A stretch of 64,000 bases of DNA from Stenotrophomonas rhizophila (GTDB taxonomy: Bacteria > Pseudomonadota > Gammaproteobacteria > Xanthomonadales > Xanthomonadaceae), in contig NZ_RCDC01000004.1 of the NCBI RefSeq assembly GCF_003651185.1, forward strand, positions 1,350,659-1,414,658, given 5' to 3'. The notes below the pieces were generated by a model, which made no database searches, was not told the DNA's origin, and was given only the letters and a program-made list of their open reading frames with translations. Shown one piece after another: positions 1 through 8,235 of the stretch (position 1 is its first letter; every line of letters begins with the position of its first letter). The position numbers and the translations under genes are program-made.

Positions 1-338
1 GCAGTGGCGCCAGCCTGCATACCAAGGCCTTCATGATCGACGACCAGCGCGGCTTCGTCGGCTCGTTCAATCTGGACCCTCGCTCGGCGTATCTGAACAC
101 CGAGATGGGCGTGCTGTTCGACGATCCGGTGCTGGCCGCGCAGCTGCGCGGGGAATACCTGCGCCTGGCCAGCCCACGCCAGAGCTACTGGGTGGCCCTG
201 GGACCGGACGGCGACGTGCGTTGGCTGGAGCGGGATGCGCAGCCGCCGCACTGGCTGTCTACCGAACCGGACACCGGGTTCTGGCTGCGGGCCAGCGCAC
301 GCGCGATCAGCTGGCTGCCGCTGGAGTCGCAGCTCTAG
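1..338 (+). CDS. Phospholipase D family protein, C-terminal fragment (cardiolipin synthase-like)
   Basis: The gene enters from the left edge; only its last 111 codons are present (reading frame from base 3). The fragment opens on a complete second HKD motif (His, Lys and Asp at fragment residues 6, 8 and 13, spaced HxKx4D) followed by a GSFN block, which is the catalytic signature of PLD-superfamily phosphatidyltransferases and phospholipases such as ClsC/YmdC. The tail is rich in Trp and Leu, as in cardiolipin-synthase relatives that process a phosphatidyl-enzyme intermediate at the membrane. The substrate cannot be decided without the missing N-terminal half. It converges on the HDOD gene, with a single base between the two stop codons. 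Confidence 0.8.
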   Translation, partial: SGASLHTKAFMIDDQRGFVGSFNLDPRSAYLNTEMGVLFDDPVLAAQLRGEYLRLASPRQSYWVALGPDGDVRWLERDAQPPHWLSTEPDTGFWLRASARAISWLPLESQL

Positions 339-339
339 C

Positions 340-1455
340 TCAGCCGGCCTGGGCCACGTCCAGCTCGGCCTCTTCGCCCTCCAGCGTTTCCACGGCCCGC
401 CCGTGCACGCGCCGCCAGATCCACTGCAGTGCATGCGGCGGCGTGTCGTCCAGTTGCTCCAGCAACGCCAGCGCCTGGACCTGACCGATCTGGCCATGGC
501 GGCACAGCAGGCTGGCCGCCGCCGCCGCACGCGCAAAGCGCAGGCTGGCCGCCAATCCACTACCACTCTGGCGGATCAAGGCATCGTGCACGGCCTTGGG
601 CAGCTCCCATGCCGCGGCGATGCGGCTGGCCACCGGCAGGGTCCAACCGTCGAGAAGATCGGCCGCCAGCGCACGCGGCGGGGCGGCGAGCGCCTGTTGC
701 GTGCAGGCATCGAGCAGATGGCGCATCACCAGCGCCGCGCCCAGGCCCTGGGTCAGGCCCAGCCACTGCGCCGCGAAGCCATCTTCATGGGTCACGGTGC
801 GTGCGTGGTCGGCGGCAGCGCGCGAGGCCAGCAGCGCATGCTCCCAGATCACCGCGCTGAACTGCGGAAAGGCATCGCACTGCAGTTGCATCACCGGCTG
901 CACCAGCACCGCGCTGATGATCTGGCGGATGCCATCGGTACCGACCAGGGTGACCGCGCGTTGCAGGGTCTCCACCGGGCGCGCCTGCACCCGGTAGACC
1001 GGGCTGTTGGCGATGCGCAGCAGATTGCCGGTCAACACCGGGTCCTGGCTGATGATCCCCGCCATTGCGCGCGCCGAGGCGTCGCTGTCGTTGACGGTCT
1101 GGATCAGCTGCGGCAGCAGCTGCGGACGGCGGGGCAGGTGTTTGGCCGACCAGTCCCGCGCCAGCAGCGATGCGGTGACGGCATCACGCAGTTCAACGGT
1201 GCGCGGGGCCGCCGCGTCGGCGGCATCGCCACTGCGCGGCACCAGTGCCAGCGTATGCAGCCCGGCCTGCAGCACCCCCACCGGATCGGTACCCGGCGCT
1301 ACCGGGGCGACCGGCAACGCCGCGGCCCGCCCGTGCGTGGCGGCGCCACGCGCCATCGCCCGGGCCACCACGGCACGCCGGTGACCGAGCACAGCGGCCA
1401 TGCCAAGCAGCGCCAGCACAGCGGCGCCGACAACCATCGCGCCGTTCATGCCCAT
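340..1455 (-). CDS. Membrane-anchored HDOD domain protein
   Basis: About 371 residues from the ATG at 1455; an in-frame GTG at 1536 would add 27 residues, but the ATG places a hydrophobic segment (residues about 5-25) directly at the N terminus, giving a cytoplasmic protein tethered by one membrane helix. The middle part carries the HDOD pattern: a PxLPxL block, then SQDPVLTGNLLRIANSP, then a segment resembling the RAVTLVG..IRQII stretch. HDOD proteins are HD-related signalling scaffolds that usually lack phosphohydrolase residues, and I see no HD pair here. In xanthomonads HDOD proteins are linked to virulence and motility control; the specific partner is unknown. The C-terminal 50 residues are acidic. 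Confidence 0.75.
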   Translation of the reverse strand: MGMNGAMVVGAAVLALLGMAAVLGHRRAVVARAMARGAATHGRAAALPVAPVAPGTDPVGVLQAGLHTLALVPRSGDAADAAAPRTVELRDAVTASLLARDWSAKHLPRRPQLLPQLIQTVNDSDASARAMAGIISQDPVLTGNLLRIANSPVYRVQARPVETLQRAVTLVGTDGIRQIISAVLVQPVMQLQCDAFPQFSAVIWEHALLASRAAADHARTVTHEDGFAAQWLGLTQGLGAALVMRHLLDACTQQALAAPPRALAADLLDGWTLPVASRIAAAWELPKAVHDALIRQSGSGLAASLRFARAAAAASLLCRHGQIGQVQALALLEQLDDTPPHALQWIWRRVHGRAVETLEGEEAELDVAQAG

Positions 1456-1624
1456 GGCCCTGGACGCGCCGGGTCCCGCACTTGCCTTGTTGCGACTGCG
1501 CCCACGTGATCCTTCCTGCGATGACCGGCCATCCACACCGTTGCCACGGCATCGGCCTGCGCTTCAGCAACTTTAATGGCCGTGGTGCGCAAGACCCCTG
1601 ACAACACCGTCCGTCGGAATGCAC

Positions 1625-1630
1625 TAGAAT
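1625..1630 (+). promoter_or_regulatory. Possible -10 element of the leucine dehydrogenase promoter
   Basis: A TAGAAT hexamer lies about 115 bases upstream of the leucine dehydrogenase start. No convincing -35 is found at normal spacing (CTGACA at 1598-1603 is too far), so this is only a candidate. The rest of the 206-base gap to the divergent HDOD gene holds a T-rich patch around 1670-1680 and a GGAG ribosome binding site before 1743. Confidence 0.25.
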
Positions 1631-1742
1631 GGCGCCGCGCGACCCGTCCGAGACCCGACGACGTCGCTTTTTTTGTTTTACAACCCACCTTTTGCTGGCG
1701 CGTTCGCCGCTGTTCGCCACCGTTCGCACCATCGGAGCCACC

Positions 1743-2840
1743 ATGTTATTTGAAACCCTCGAAACCACCGGTCACGAACAAGTGGTGTTCTGCCACAGCC
1801 GCGACGCCGGTCTGAGGGCGATCATCGCCATCCACAACACCACCCTCGGCCCGGCCCTGGGCGGTGTGCGCATGCGTCCCTACGCCAGCACCGACGAGGC
1901 CTTGGCCGATGCGCTGCGCCTGAGCCGCACCATGACCTACAAGAACGCCCTGGCCGGCCTCAACGTGGGTGGTGGCAAAGCGGTGATCATCGGTGACCCC
2001 AAGCGCGACAAGACTGAAGTGCTGTTCCGCGCTTTTGGCCGTTATGTCGATTCGCTGGGTGGCCGCTACATCACCGCCGAGGACGTCGGCACCGATGTCA
2101 ACGACATGGAAAATATTTACCTGGAGAGCGAGTACGTCACCGGCGTACACCAGGTGCACGGCGGCTCCGGCGACCCGGCACCGTTCACCGCGTACGGCGC
2201 GCTGCAGGCGCTGATGGCATCGATGCAGCACAAGCTGGGCCATGAGGAAGTGGGCAAGGCCAGCATCGCGGTGCAGGGCCTGGGCCATATCGGCATGGAA
2301 CTGGTGAAGCTGCTGCGCGATCGTGGCGCCAAGCTGTACGTCAGCGACCTGGACAGCACGCGCGTGGACCGCGCTGTCACCGAATACGGTGCGGAGGCGG
2401 TCAAGCCGGAAGACATCTACGACGTCAACGCCGACATCTTCGCGCCCTGCGCGCTGGAAGGCGCGATCAATCCGGATACCCTGCCGCGCCTGAAGTGCAA
2501 GATCGTCTGTGGTACCGCCAACAACCAGCTTTCCAGCCTGGAGGTCGGCGACGAGCTGCACGCGCGCGGCATCCTCTACGCACCGGATTACGCGGTCAAC
2601 GCCGGGGGCGTCATGAACGTCTCGCTGGAGATCGACGGCTACAACCGTGAGCGCGCGATGCGCCTGATCCGCAGCATCTACCACAACCTCGGCCGCATCT
2701 TCGCGCTGTCGCAGAGCGAGGGCATCGCCCCGCAGCGCGCCGCCGACCAGATCGCCGAATCGCGCATCCTGTCGATCGGCAAGCTGAAGATGCCGCTGGG
2801 CCGGAGCACGCCGCGCCGGGGCAGCCTGCGCGGCAACTGA
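1743..2840 (+). CDS. Leucine dehydrogenase (Glu/Leu/Phe/Val dehydrogenase family)
   Basis: Cytoplasmic NAD-dependent oxidative deaminase, expected to interconvert leucine (and valine or isoleucine) with the branched 2-oxo acid. The 365-residue length matches Bacillus-type leucine dehydrogenases. Seen: the glycine-rich GGGK segment near residue 80 that carries the active-site lysine, a preceding LGGVRMRPY substrate-site block, and a GLGHIG dinucleotide-binding motif near residue 182. The start at 1743 is chosen because GGAG sits seven bases upstream; longer in-frame extensions have no such site and add unrelated residues. In xanthomonads this enzyme plausibly feeds branched-chain acyl-CoA primers into iso-fatty acid synthesis. 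It ends in a strong terminator. Confidence 0.9.
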   Translation: MLFETLETTGHEQVVFCHSRDAGLRAIIAIHNTTLGPALGGVRMRPYASTDEALADALRLSRTMTYKNALAGLNVGGGKAVIIGDPKRDKTEVLFRAFGRYVDSLGGRYITAEDVGTDVNDMENIYLESEYVTGVHQVHGGSGDPAPFTAYGALQALMASMQHKLGHEEVGKASIAVQGLGHIGMELVKLLRDRGAKLYVSDLDSTRVDRAVTEYGAEAVKPEDIYDVNADIFAPCALEGAINPDTLPRLKCKIVCGTANNQLSSLEVGDELHARGILYAPDYAVNAGGVMNVSLEIDGYNRERAMRLIRSIYHNLGRIFALSQSEGIAPQRAADQIAESRILSIGKLKMPLGRSTPRRGSLRGN

Positions 2841-2861
2841 GCCGTTGCGCTGACAAACGAA

Positions 2862-2899
2862 GAGGGCGCGATCATCGATCGCGCCCTCTTTTTTTTTTT
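2862..2899 (+). terminator. Rho-independent terminator of leucine dehydrogenase
   Basis: A near-perfect 12-bp hairpin (arms 2862-2873 and 2877-2888, three-base loop) is followed by an unbroken run of about ten T. It terminates the plus-strand gene just before the convergent autotransporter gene ends at 2921. Confidence 0.92.
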
Positions 2900-2920
2900 G
2901 CGTCGCGGCCAGGTCCGCGT

Positions 2921-5788
2921 TTAGAACCCAGCCGAATAGCGCACCTGCACCTGACGCAGATCGCCGCGCGGCCCAAAGCGCTGGTCGTACCCGAACGCCA
3001 GTCGGCTGTTGCGGTTCAACCACGACTCCAGCGAGAGCCCGAACAACCCGCCCGAGCGGGCCGGCTGCAACCCTGCTACCGGCGCCCAGGCCTCGACGCC
3101 GACGAAGCTGGCCTCCAGCGAAAGGCCGTCGCTGGACAAATGCTGCTGCCATTCGGCATAGCCGCGCAGCGACCAGCCGCCCCAGCGCCGCTCGGCGCGC
3201 AGGCCGGCCAACGCCTGGCTGCGCGTACTCACGGCATCGCGCGCGCGCAGCCCGAAGCCCATGCCGCCTGTTTCACTGAAACCATCGCTGTCCACCCGGG
3301 CGTACTCGGCGCCCAGGTAAGGCGTCAGCGAGGCAGTGGCACTGCCGAAACGGTAGCCCGACTCCACGCTGGCCGCGCTGAAGCTGCCGCCATAGCGCGC
3401 ATTGACGCCGTACTGCCCGGCACCGAGCAGCAACTGGCGATCGATCTCACGGGTGAACTGGCCGGCGCCGATCTGGCCCATCGCATACGCGCGGCCCGTG
3501 CCCCAGCCGGCATACACCTGCGCCTGCGACTGACGGTCGCGACCACGGTCACTGCCCCACGCGCGGCTGCCGTAGCTGCGCGTTTCACCGAATGCGAAAC
3601 CGAGCATGCCGTGGCTGCCCAATGCCATGTCCTGGCCCATCATCCAGCCGCGGGTCGCCACGCCGTTGCCGGCGAAACTGCCCTGGCCCGCCTCGCCCAG
3701 CGTGCTCTGCCAAGCACCGCGCAGGCGTGGCGCGGCCTGCACATCACCGACCCGTGCCGACAGCGCACGACGGTTCATGTCGATGCTGTCGAAGGTCGCT
3801 GCCGTGGCCAGGGCGTGGGCCTTGCCGGAGAGGCTGTCCAGGCTGGCCTGCAAGGCGCTGGCGCCATCCACCTGCTGCAGCTTCCCGGCCCCGTCGGCAA
3901 ACCCATCCAGTGCCGCGCCGCTGCGATCCAGCACTTCAAACGCGGATTCGACCCGCGCTGCCGAGGCCAGCGCCGTGCCGCCCAGGCCGGCCTGGAGGCT
4001 GGCGCTGGTCACGCTGATGCGGTCGATGACCATGGTGACGTCGTTGTTGGCGTGCAGCAGGCTGGCCTGGAGCAGGCTGCCGGGTGTCAGCCCATTGGTG
4101 ACGCTGGCGAACGTGCCGGCCACCCCACCATCGGCATGCAGCAGTGGCTGCGTGCGTCCGTCACGGGGCACGTAACCGGCGATGATGCTGTCCACACGGA
4201 CCGTGCCGGCCAGCGTGGCGGTGCCGTTCACCATGAGCGGGTTGGCCCCCAGTGCGACGACCAGTTGCGCGCCGGCACGCTGGATGTAGTTGCCTTCGAT
4301 GACAGCATCTATATTGTCGCTGCGCAGCATCACGCTGGCGCCGTTGTCCACGTTGCCGCCCACCCGCGTGGTGCCGTTCATGAACTGCAGCGCCGCGGCG
4401 TTGGGATCACCTGCCTGCGGCACGATGAGCACGTTGGAACGCAGCGACGCACCGCCGCGCAACGCAAGGGTGCCGCGCTCGATGAACGTGTCACCGGTGT
4501 AGGTATTGGCGCCGGCCAGGGTCAACGCACCCGTACCCTGCTTGGTCAGTCCGCCACTGCCGCTGATGTCGTTGCTCCATACCGAATTCAGCCCCGGCGT
4601 GCTGACATTGACCGTCGTATCGCCCCAGTCCAGCCTGGCCGGTCCGTTGATCGCCTTGGCGATGTTGAGCAGGCCATAGCCGAAGGTGCTGTCCACGCCA
4701 CCCGCGCCGAGATCGGTCGCCGTGCCGAGCAGGGTCTGACGCACCAGGTCGTTGGTGAAGTACGGGTACTTCTGCCACACCAGCGCGGCCGCGCCGGAGA
4801 CCAGCGGCGCTGCATAGGACGTGCCCGAGCCGTAGTAGTACGTGGGCGTGCCGCCGGTGTTGGCCGGATCGACGTACGCCGCGGTGCCCGGGGCCGCAAG
4901 GCAATAGCGTGCTGCCACGCCGCACGCGTTGGCGTAGGAGGCCAGCTTGCTCGGGTCGGCGGTATCGACCGCGGTCACGCTGAGCCACCCGCGCTCCAGA
5001 TCCGCTGCCGGCAGGCTGCCGCCGGTGCCCGGCTGGCTGGGCAGGGCCGCCATGCTGGAGGGATTGGCCTTGCTCTCGTTGCCGGTCGCGAACACCACCA
5101 GGCCGCCATTGCCGATGATGAAAGGACGGTACTCCTGGGCAATCGGCGCGGTGGCGGCCGGATTGGTCCAGTACAGGCCGCCCCACGAGTTGTTCATGAT
5201 CTTGACGCCGGCATTGATCAGATCCTGGTGCACGGGCGCCAGGCCCAGCGCACCGCTGACCTGGTTGCCGCTGCCGGACCCATCATCGACCGGGCTTTTG
5301 TCGGCGATGATCCGTGCCGACACGATCTGCGCATCCGTCGCCACACCGCCTGGCCAGCTTCCCACCCGGCGACCGGCCGCCAACTGGGACACCACAGTGC
5401 CATGCCCGACCACATCATCCACGTTGGGGTTGTTCACCCGCGGATCGACGTAGGTGTAACTGGCCACGACGCGCCCGTTGAGCGCCGGATGGCTGCGGTT
5501 GACGCCTGAATCGACTACGCCGATGCGCACGCCAGCGCCGGTCCAGCCGGCCGCCTGCGCGGGGCCGGCCTGGATGATGCTCAGGTGCGCATCGAAGGCC
5601 GGCTGTGCCGGCGGTGCCGTGGTCGGCGGTGGCGTCGGGGGCGTGGTGGGGGGCGGCGACGGGGGCTGGGTCGGAGGCGGCGACGGCTCCAGATCCCCGC
5701 GGACATTGCTGCCCCCGCCTCCGCAGGCACTGAGTGCCAACGCCAACGCCGCGGCCAAGGCCGACCTGCCGATCACAACCTGCTTCAT
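2921..5788 (-). CDS. Subtilisin-like (S8) lipoprotein autotransporter protease
   Basis: A 955-residue type Va secreted protease. The start at 5788 has an AGGGGAG ribosome binding site. In order: signal peptide with a lipobox ending LSAC (Cys22), a Pro/Thr-rich linker (35-62), a peptidase S8 domain (about 65-400) with Asp93 (DSG), His129 (HGT), Asn236 and Ser323 (GTSYAAP), an autotransporter-associated beta-strand repeat near 435-465, and a C-terminal beta-barrel of roughly 270 residues ending in Phe. The lipobox plus subtilase plus barrel layout resembles Neisseria NalP and Bordetella SphB1, which are surface-tethered maturation proteases cleaving other autotransporters. Substrates here are unknown. 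All triad residues are present, so activity is expected. Confidence 0.93.
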   Translation of the reverse strand: MKQVVIGRSALAAALALALSACGGGGSNVRGDLEPSPPPTQPPSPPPTTPPTPPPTTAPPAQPAFDAHLSIIQAGPAQAAGWTGAGVRIGVVDSGVNRSHPALNGRVVASYTYVDPRVNNPNVDDVVGHGTVVSQLAAGRRVGSWPGGVATDAQIVSARIIADKSPVDDGSGSGNQVSGALGLAPVHQDLINAGVKIMNNSWGGLYWTNPAATAPIAQEYRPFIIGNGGLVVFATGNESKANPSSMAALPSQPGTGGSLPAADLERGWLSVTAVDTADPSKLASYANACGVAARYCLAAPGTAAYVDPANTGGTPTYYYGSGTSYAAPLVSGAAALVWQKYPYFTNDLVRQTLLGTATDLGAGGVDSTFGYGLLNIAKAINGPARLDWGDTTVNVSTPGLNSVWSNDISGSGGLTKQGTGALTLAGANTYTGDTFIERGTLALRGGASLRSNVLIVPQAGDPNAAALQFMNGTTRVGGNVDNGASVMLRSDNIDAVIEGNYIQRAGAQLVVALGANPLMVNGTATLAGTVRVDSIIAGYVPRDGRTQPLLHADGGVAGTFASVTNGLTPGSLLQASLLHANNDVTMVIDRISVTSASLQAGLGGTALASAARVESAFEVLDRSGAALDGFADGAGKLQQVDGASALQASLDSLSGKAHALATAATFDSIDMNRRALSARVGDVQAAPRLRGAWQSTLGEAGQGSFAGNGVATRGWMMGQDMALGSHGMLGFAFGETRSYGSRAWGSDRGRDRQSQAQVYAGWGTGRAYAMGQIGAGQFTREIDRQLLLGAGQYGVNARYGGSFSAASVESGYRFGSATASLTPYLGAEYARVDSDGFSETGGMGFGLRARDAVSTRSQALAGLRAERRWGGWSLRGYAEWQQHLSSDGLSLEASFVGVEAWAPVAGLQPARSGGLFGLSLESWLNRNSRLAFGYDQRFGPRGDLRQVQVRYSAGF

Positions 5789-5863
5789 CCCTGCTCCCCT
5801 TGTGAATGGACCTTCCCCACCTGCCTGCCCCCGGGCAGACACCGGCAGTCAATGCCGACCCTC

Positions 5864-5869
5864 TATACT
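5864..5869 (+). promoter_or_regulatory. Candidate -10 box for the thiolase gene
   Basis: TATACT lies 94 bases upstream of the acetyl-CoA acetyltransferase start, in the gap between the divergent autotransporter and thiolase genes. No good -35 is visible at 16-18 bases upstream. Weak call based on the hexamer alone. Confidence 0.3.
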
Positions 5870-5963
5870 GGACCGACCCCCACGCAGTCTGCCGGGAAAT
5901 GCGTCGGCTTCCAACGCCCGCGTTCCCATTCCGCTCTTCGCTCACGCACCAAAGAGATTGCAC

Positions 5964-7139
5964 ATGTCCAACATCGTCATCGCCGCCGCCAAGCGCACCG
6001 CCATCGGCTCCTTCCTGGGCCAGTTCAACGGCGTGCCGTCCCCGACCCTGGGGTCCACCGTGATCGCCGCGGCCCTGGAGCAGTCCGGAGTACCGGCTGC
6101 GGACGTTTCCGAAGTGATCATGGGCTGCGTGCTGCCGGCCAACCTCGGCCAGGCGCCGGCCCGCCAGGCCGCGATCGCCGCCGGGATTCCGGTCTCCACC
6201 GGCGCCACCACCCTCAACAAGGTGTGCGGCTCGGGCATGAAGGCCATCATGCTGGGGCATGACCTGATCAAGGCCGGCTCGGCCAGCATCGTGGTCGCCG
6301 GCGGCATGGAGTCGATGTCCAACGCCCCGCACATGATCCCCAACTCGCGCACCGGCAACCGCTTCGGCAACTTCCAGGTGATCGACCACATGGCCCACGA
6401 CGGCCTGGTCAATGCCTATGACGGCAAAGCCATGGGCGAGTTCGCCGAGTGCACGGTGGAGAAGTACCAGGTCAGCCGCGAGGACCAGGATGCCTTCGCC
6501 ATCGAATCGGTGCGCCGTGCGCAGGCCGCCCAGGCCAACGGCGCTTTCGACGGTGAGATCGTCCCGGTGAAGGTCAGCACGCGCAAGGGTGAGGTGGAAT
6601 ACGCACAGGACGAGCAGCCGAGCCGCTCGGACATCGCCAAGATCCCGACCCTGCGCCCGGCGTTCAAGAAGGACGGCACCGTCACCGCCGCCAGTTCGTC
6701 GAGCATCTCCGACGGCGCTGCCGCCGTGGTGCTGCTGTCCGAAGAGGATGCCGCCGCCCGCGGCCTGCAGCCGCTGGCCCGCATCGTCGGCCATGCGACC
6801 CACTCCCAGGCGCCGGAATGGTTCACCACCGCCCCCATCGGTGCGATCCAGAAGCTGCTGGAAAAGACCGGCTGGACGCTGGACCAGGTGGACCTGTTCG
6901 AGATCAACGAAGCCTTCGCCGTGGTCGCGATGGCGCCGATCCGCGAACTGGGCATTCCGCACGACAAGGTCAATGTCAATGGCGGCGCCTGCGCATTGGG
7001 TCATCCCATCGGTGCGTCCGGTGCACGGCTGGTGGTCACGCTGGTGAACGCATTGCGCAAGCGTGACGCCAAGCGCGGAATTGCTACCCTGTGCATTGGC
7101 GGCGGCGAAGCCACGGCCATCGCTATCGAATTGATTTGA
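5964..7139 (+). CDS. Acetyl-CoA C-acetyltransferase (thiolase II)
   Basis: Condenses two acetyl-CoA to acetoacetyl-CoA, or the reverse thiolysis. The 391-residue length is standard for biosynthetic thiolases (AtoB/PhaA type). Seen: the acyl-accepting Cys88 in NKVCGSGMKA, the GHPIGASGAR block carrying the catalytic His near residue 348, and the CIGGGEA block with the second catalytic Cys near residue 379. The start follows AAAGAGA at 5951-5957. It has no operon partner: the upstream gene is divergent and a 124-base gap with its own promoter-like sequence follows. It may act with the distant fadB-like gene (33.4 kb) in fatty acid degradation, but thiolase II enzymes prefer C4 substrates. Confidence 0.92.
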   Translation: MSNIVIAAAKRTAIGSFLGQFNGVPSPTLGSTVIAAALEQSGVPAADVSEVIMGCVLPANLGQAPARQAAIAAGIPVSTGATTLNKVCGSGMKAIMLGHDLIKAGSASIVVAGGMESMSNAPHMIPNSRTGNRFGNFQVIDHMAHDGLVNAYDGKAMGEFAECTVEKYQVSREDQDAFAIESVRRAQAAQANGAFDGEIVPVKVSTRKGEVEYAQDEQPSRSDIAKIPTLRPAFKKDGTVTAASSSSISDGAAAVVLLSEEDAAARGLQPLARIVGHATHSQAPEWFTTAPIGAIQKLLEKTGWTLDQVDLFEINEAFAVVAMAPIRELGIPHDKVNVNGGACALGHPIGASGARLVVTLVNALRKRDAKRGIATLCIGGGEATAIAIELI

Positions 7140-7181
7140 TTTGATTTAACGCGCATTTCTCAAAACTGAATGCGCGATCGC

Positions 7182-7209
7182 TTGACAGCCAATCGTGGCT
7201 TGTCATCAT
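7182..7209 (+). promoter_or_regulatory. Sigma-70-like promoter of the Ala-rich lipoprotein gene
   Basis: A consensus TTGACA (7182-7187) is followed after 16 bases by CATCAT (7204-7209), a 4/6 match to the -10 box. It lies 55-80 bases upstream of the start at 7264, fitting a strong promoter for an abundant envelope protein. Confidence 0.5.
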
Positions 7210-7263
7210 GTTGCCGGGCGCGCAATAGCGCGTTGCCTAATCTAACGACGAGGATTCACAACA

Positions 7264-7605
7264 ATGAGCATCAACAAGCTGCTGATCGCGATGGCCCTGG
7301 GCCTGGCTCTGACCGCCTGCTCGAAGCAGGAGCAGGCTGCTGACGCCGCCGCTTCGGCCAACGAAGCTGCCGCTGACGCCCAGGCCGCTGCTGACCAGGC
7401 CGCTGCTGCTGGCGCCCCGGCTGCTGACGCTGCCCAGGCTGCTGCTGACACCGCCACCACCGCTGCTGACGCTTCGGCTGATGCCGCTGCCCAGGCTGCC
7501 GGCGCTGCCACCGACGCTGCTGCCGACCAGGCTGCTGACGCTGCCAAGGCTGCCGAAGGCACCGCCGAGAAGGCCAAGGACGCTGCTGAAGAAGCCAAGA
7601 AGTAA
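7264..7605 (+). CDS. Small Ala-rich coiled-coil-like lipoprotein
   Basis: 113 residues. A 19-residue lipoprotein signal ends LTAC (Cys19), so the mature protein should be lipidated. The mature part is almost entirely Ala, Asp, Glu, Gln, Lys and Thr in repeating AAADAA units, suggesting a long helix or alanine-zipper coiled coil, and it ends in two Lys. No enzymatic motif is present. Alanine is encoded mostly by GCT, unlike the GCC-dominated neighbours, a sign of high expression rather than clear transfer. A consensus-like promoter precedes it and a UUCG-loop terminator follows. The closest architectural comparison is Braun's lipoprotein, but that is inference; a next-door relative (7757) shares the design. 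Confidence 0.75.
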   Translation: MSINKLLIAMALGLALTACSKQEQAADAAASANEAAADAQAAADQAAAAGAPAADAAQAAADTATTAADASADAAAQAAGAATDAAADQAADAAKAAEGTAEKAKDAAEEAKK

Positions 7606-7633
7606 TAACTTCTTTCTTCAAGCACGTCTGAAG

Positions 7634-7664
7634 AAGCCGCTGGTTCGCCAGCGGCTTTTTCTTT
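7634..7664 (+). terminator. Rho-independent terminator after the first Ala-rich lipoprotein
   Basis: A ten-base-pair stem (7634-7643 with 7648-7657) closes on a TTCG tetraloop and runs into TTTTTCTTT. It separates the two lipoprotein genes into distinct transcripts. Confidence 0.9.
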
Positions 7665-7756
7665 GGGCGCGGGTTGTGCAGATCCTGCCACCCACCGGTT
7701 CTTCACAGACGCATGAATAGGCTGGCCTCCCATCCATCGCCGTTCTGGAGCGCCAC

Positions 7757-8161
7757 ATGAAGATCCGTCCGCTGACCACCTCCCTGCTGGCTGCTTCCCT
7801 GCTGCTCGGCCTGGCCGCGTGCAAGGGCCCGGAGGCCGAACAGGCCCGCCGTGATACCGCCCAGGCTGCCGACAGCACCAATGCCGCCGCGCGCGAAGCC
7901 GTGGACAAGGCCGCTGCCGCCACCCGCACTGCCGCCGACGATGCCGCTGCCGCCTCCGAGCGCGCCGCCGCCGACACCCAGCAGGCGCTCGACCGCGCAG
8001 CCGCAGCGACCTCCGAGGCCGCTGGCGAAGCCAAGGTTGCCGCCAAGGATGCGGCCGCCCATGCCAGCGACTCAACCGCCGACGCGGCGCAGAAAGTCGC
8101 CGACAAGGCACGCGACGTTGCCGACGACGCCAAGAAGAACGCCAACGAAGCCAAGCGCTGA
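7757..8161 (+). CDS. Small Ala-rich lipoprotein, relative of the preceding gene
   Basis: 134 residues with a lipoprotein signal ending LAAC (Cys22). The mature protein is a highly charged Ala-rich helix with repeats such as AADDAAAASERAAADT and ends in Lys-Arg. Its composition resembles LEA-like or apolipoprotein-like helices. Unlike the neighbour at 7264 it uses mainly GCC for alanine. Tandem position, shared signal type and low-complexity helical body suggest the two are paralogues or functional partners, although low-complexity sequence alone cannot prove homology. No catalytic residues are apparent; a structural or stress-related envelope role is the most I can infer. Confidence 0.72.
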   Translation: MKIRPLTTSLLAASLLLGLAACKGPEAEQARRDTAQAADSTNAAAREAVDKAAAATRTAADDAAAASERAAADTQQALDRAAAATSEAAGEAKVAAKDAAAHASDSTADAAQKVADKARDVADDAKKNANEAKR

Positions 8162-8194
8162 GTCGGCTCCCTCACGCCGTCTTCGGGTGTGACC

Positions 8195-8224
8195 AACGCC
8201 CCCTCTCCGGAGGGGGCGTTTTCA
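8195..8224 (+). terminator. Rho-independent terminator after the second Ala-rich lipoprotein
   Basis: An 11-bp GC-rich stem (8195-8205 with 8210-8220) with a four-base loop precedes TTTTC. It lies 11 bases from the convergent aidB stop. Confidence 0.85.
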
Positions 8225-8235
8225 TTGGGGCGCGT

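Noticed and set aside
1598..1630. CTGACA/TAGAAT as a full sigma-70 promoter
   Set aside because: The 21-base spacing is too long; only the -10-like hexamer was kept at low confidence.
3140..5509. Long open frame (789 codons) antisense to the autotransporter
   Set aside because: Composition is the Arg/Ala/Gly/His pattern of GC-rich shadow frames, no ribosome binding site, and the opposite strand has intact S8 and barrel motifs.
7264..8161. Horizontal transfer of the Ala-rich lipoprotein genes based on codon bias
   Set aside because: GCT preference is confined to one alanine-dominated gene and is better explained by expression level; GC content otherwise matches the surroundings.
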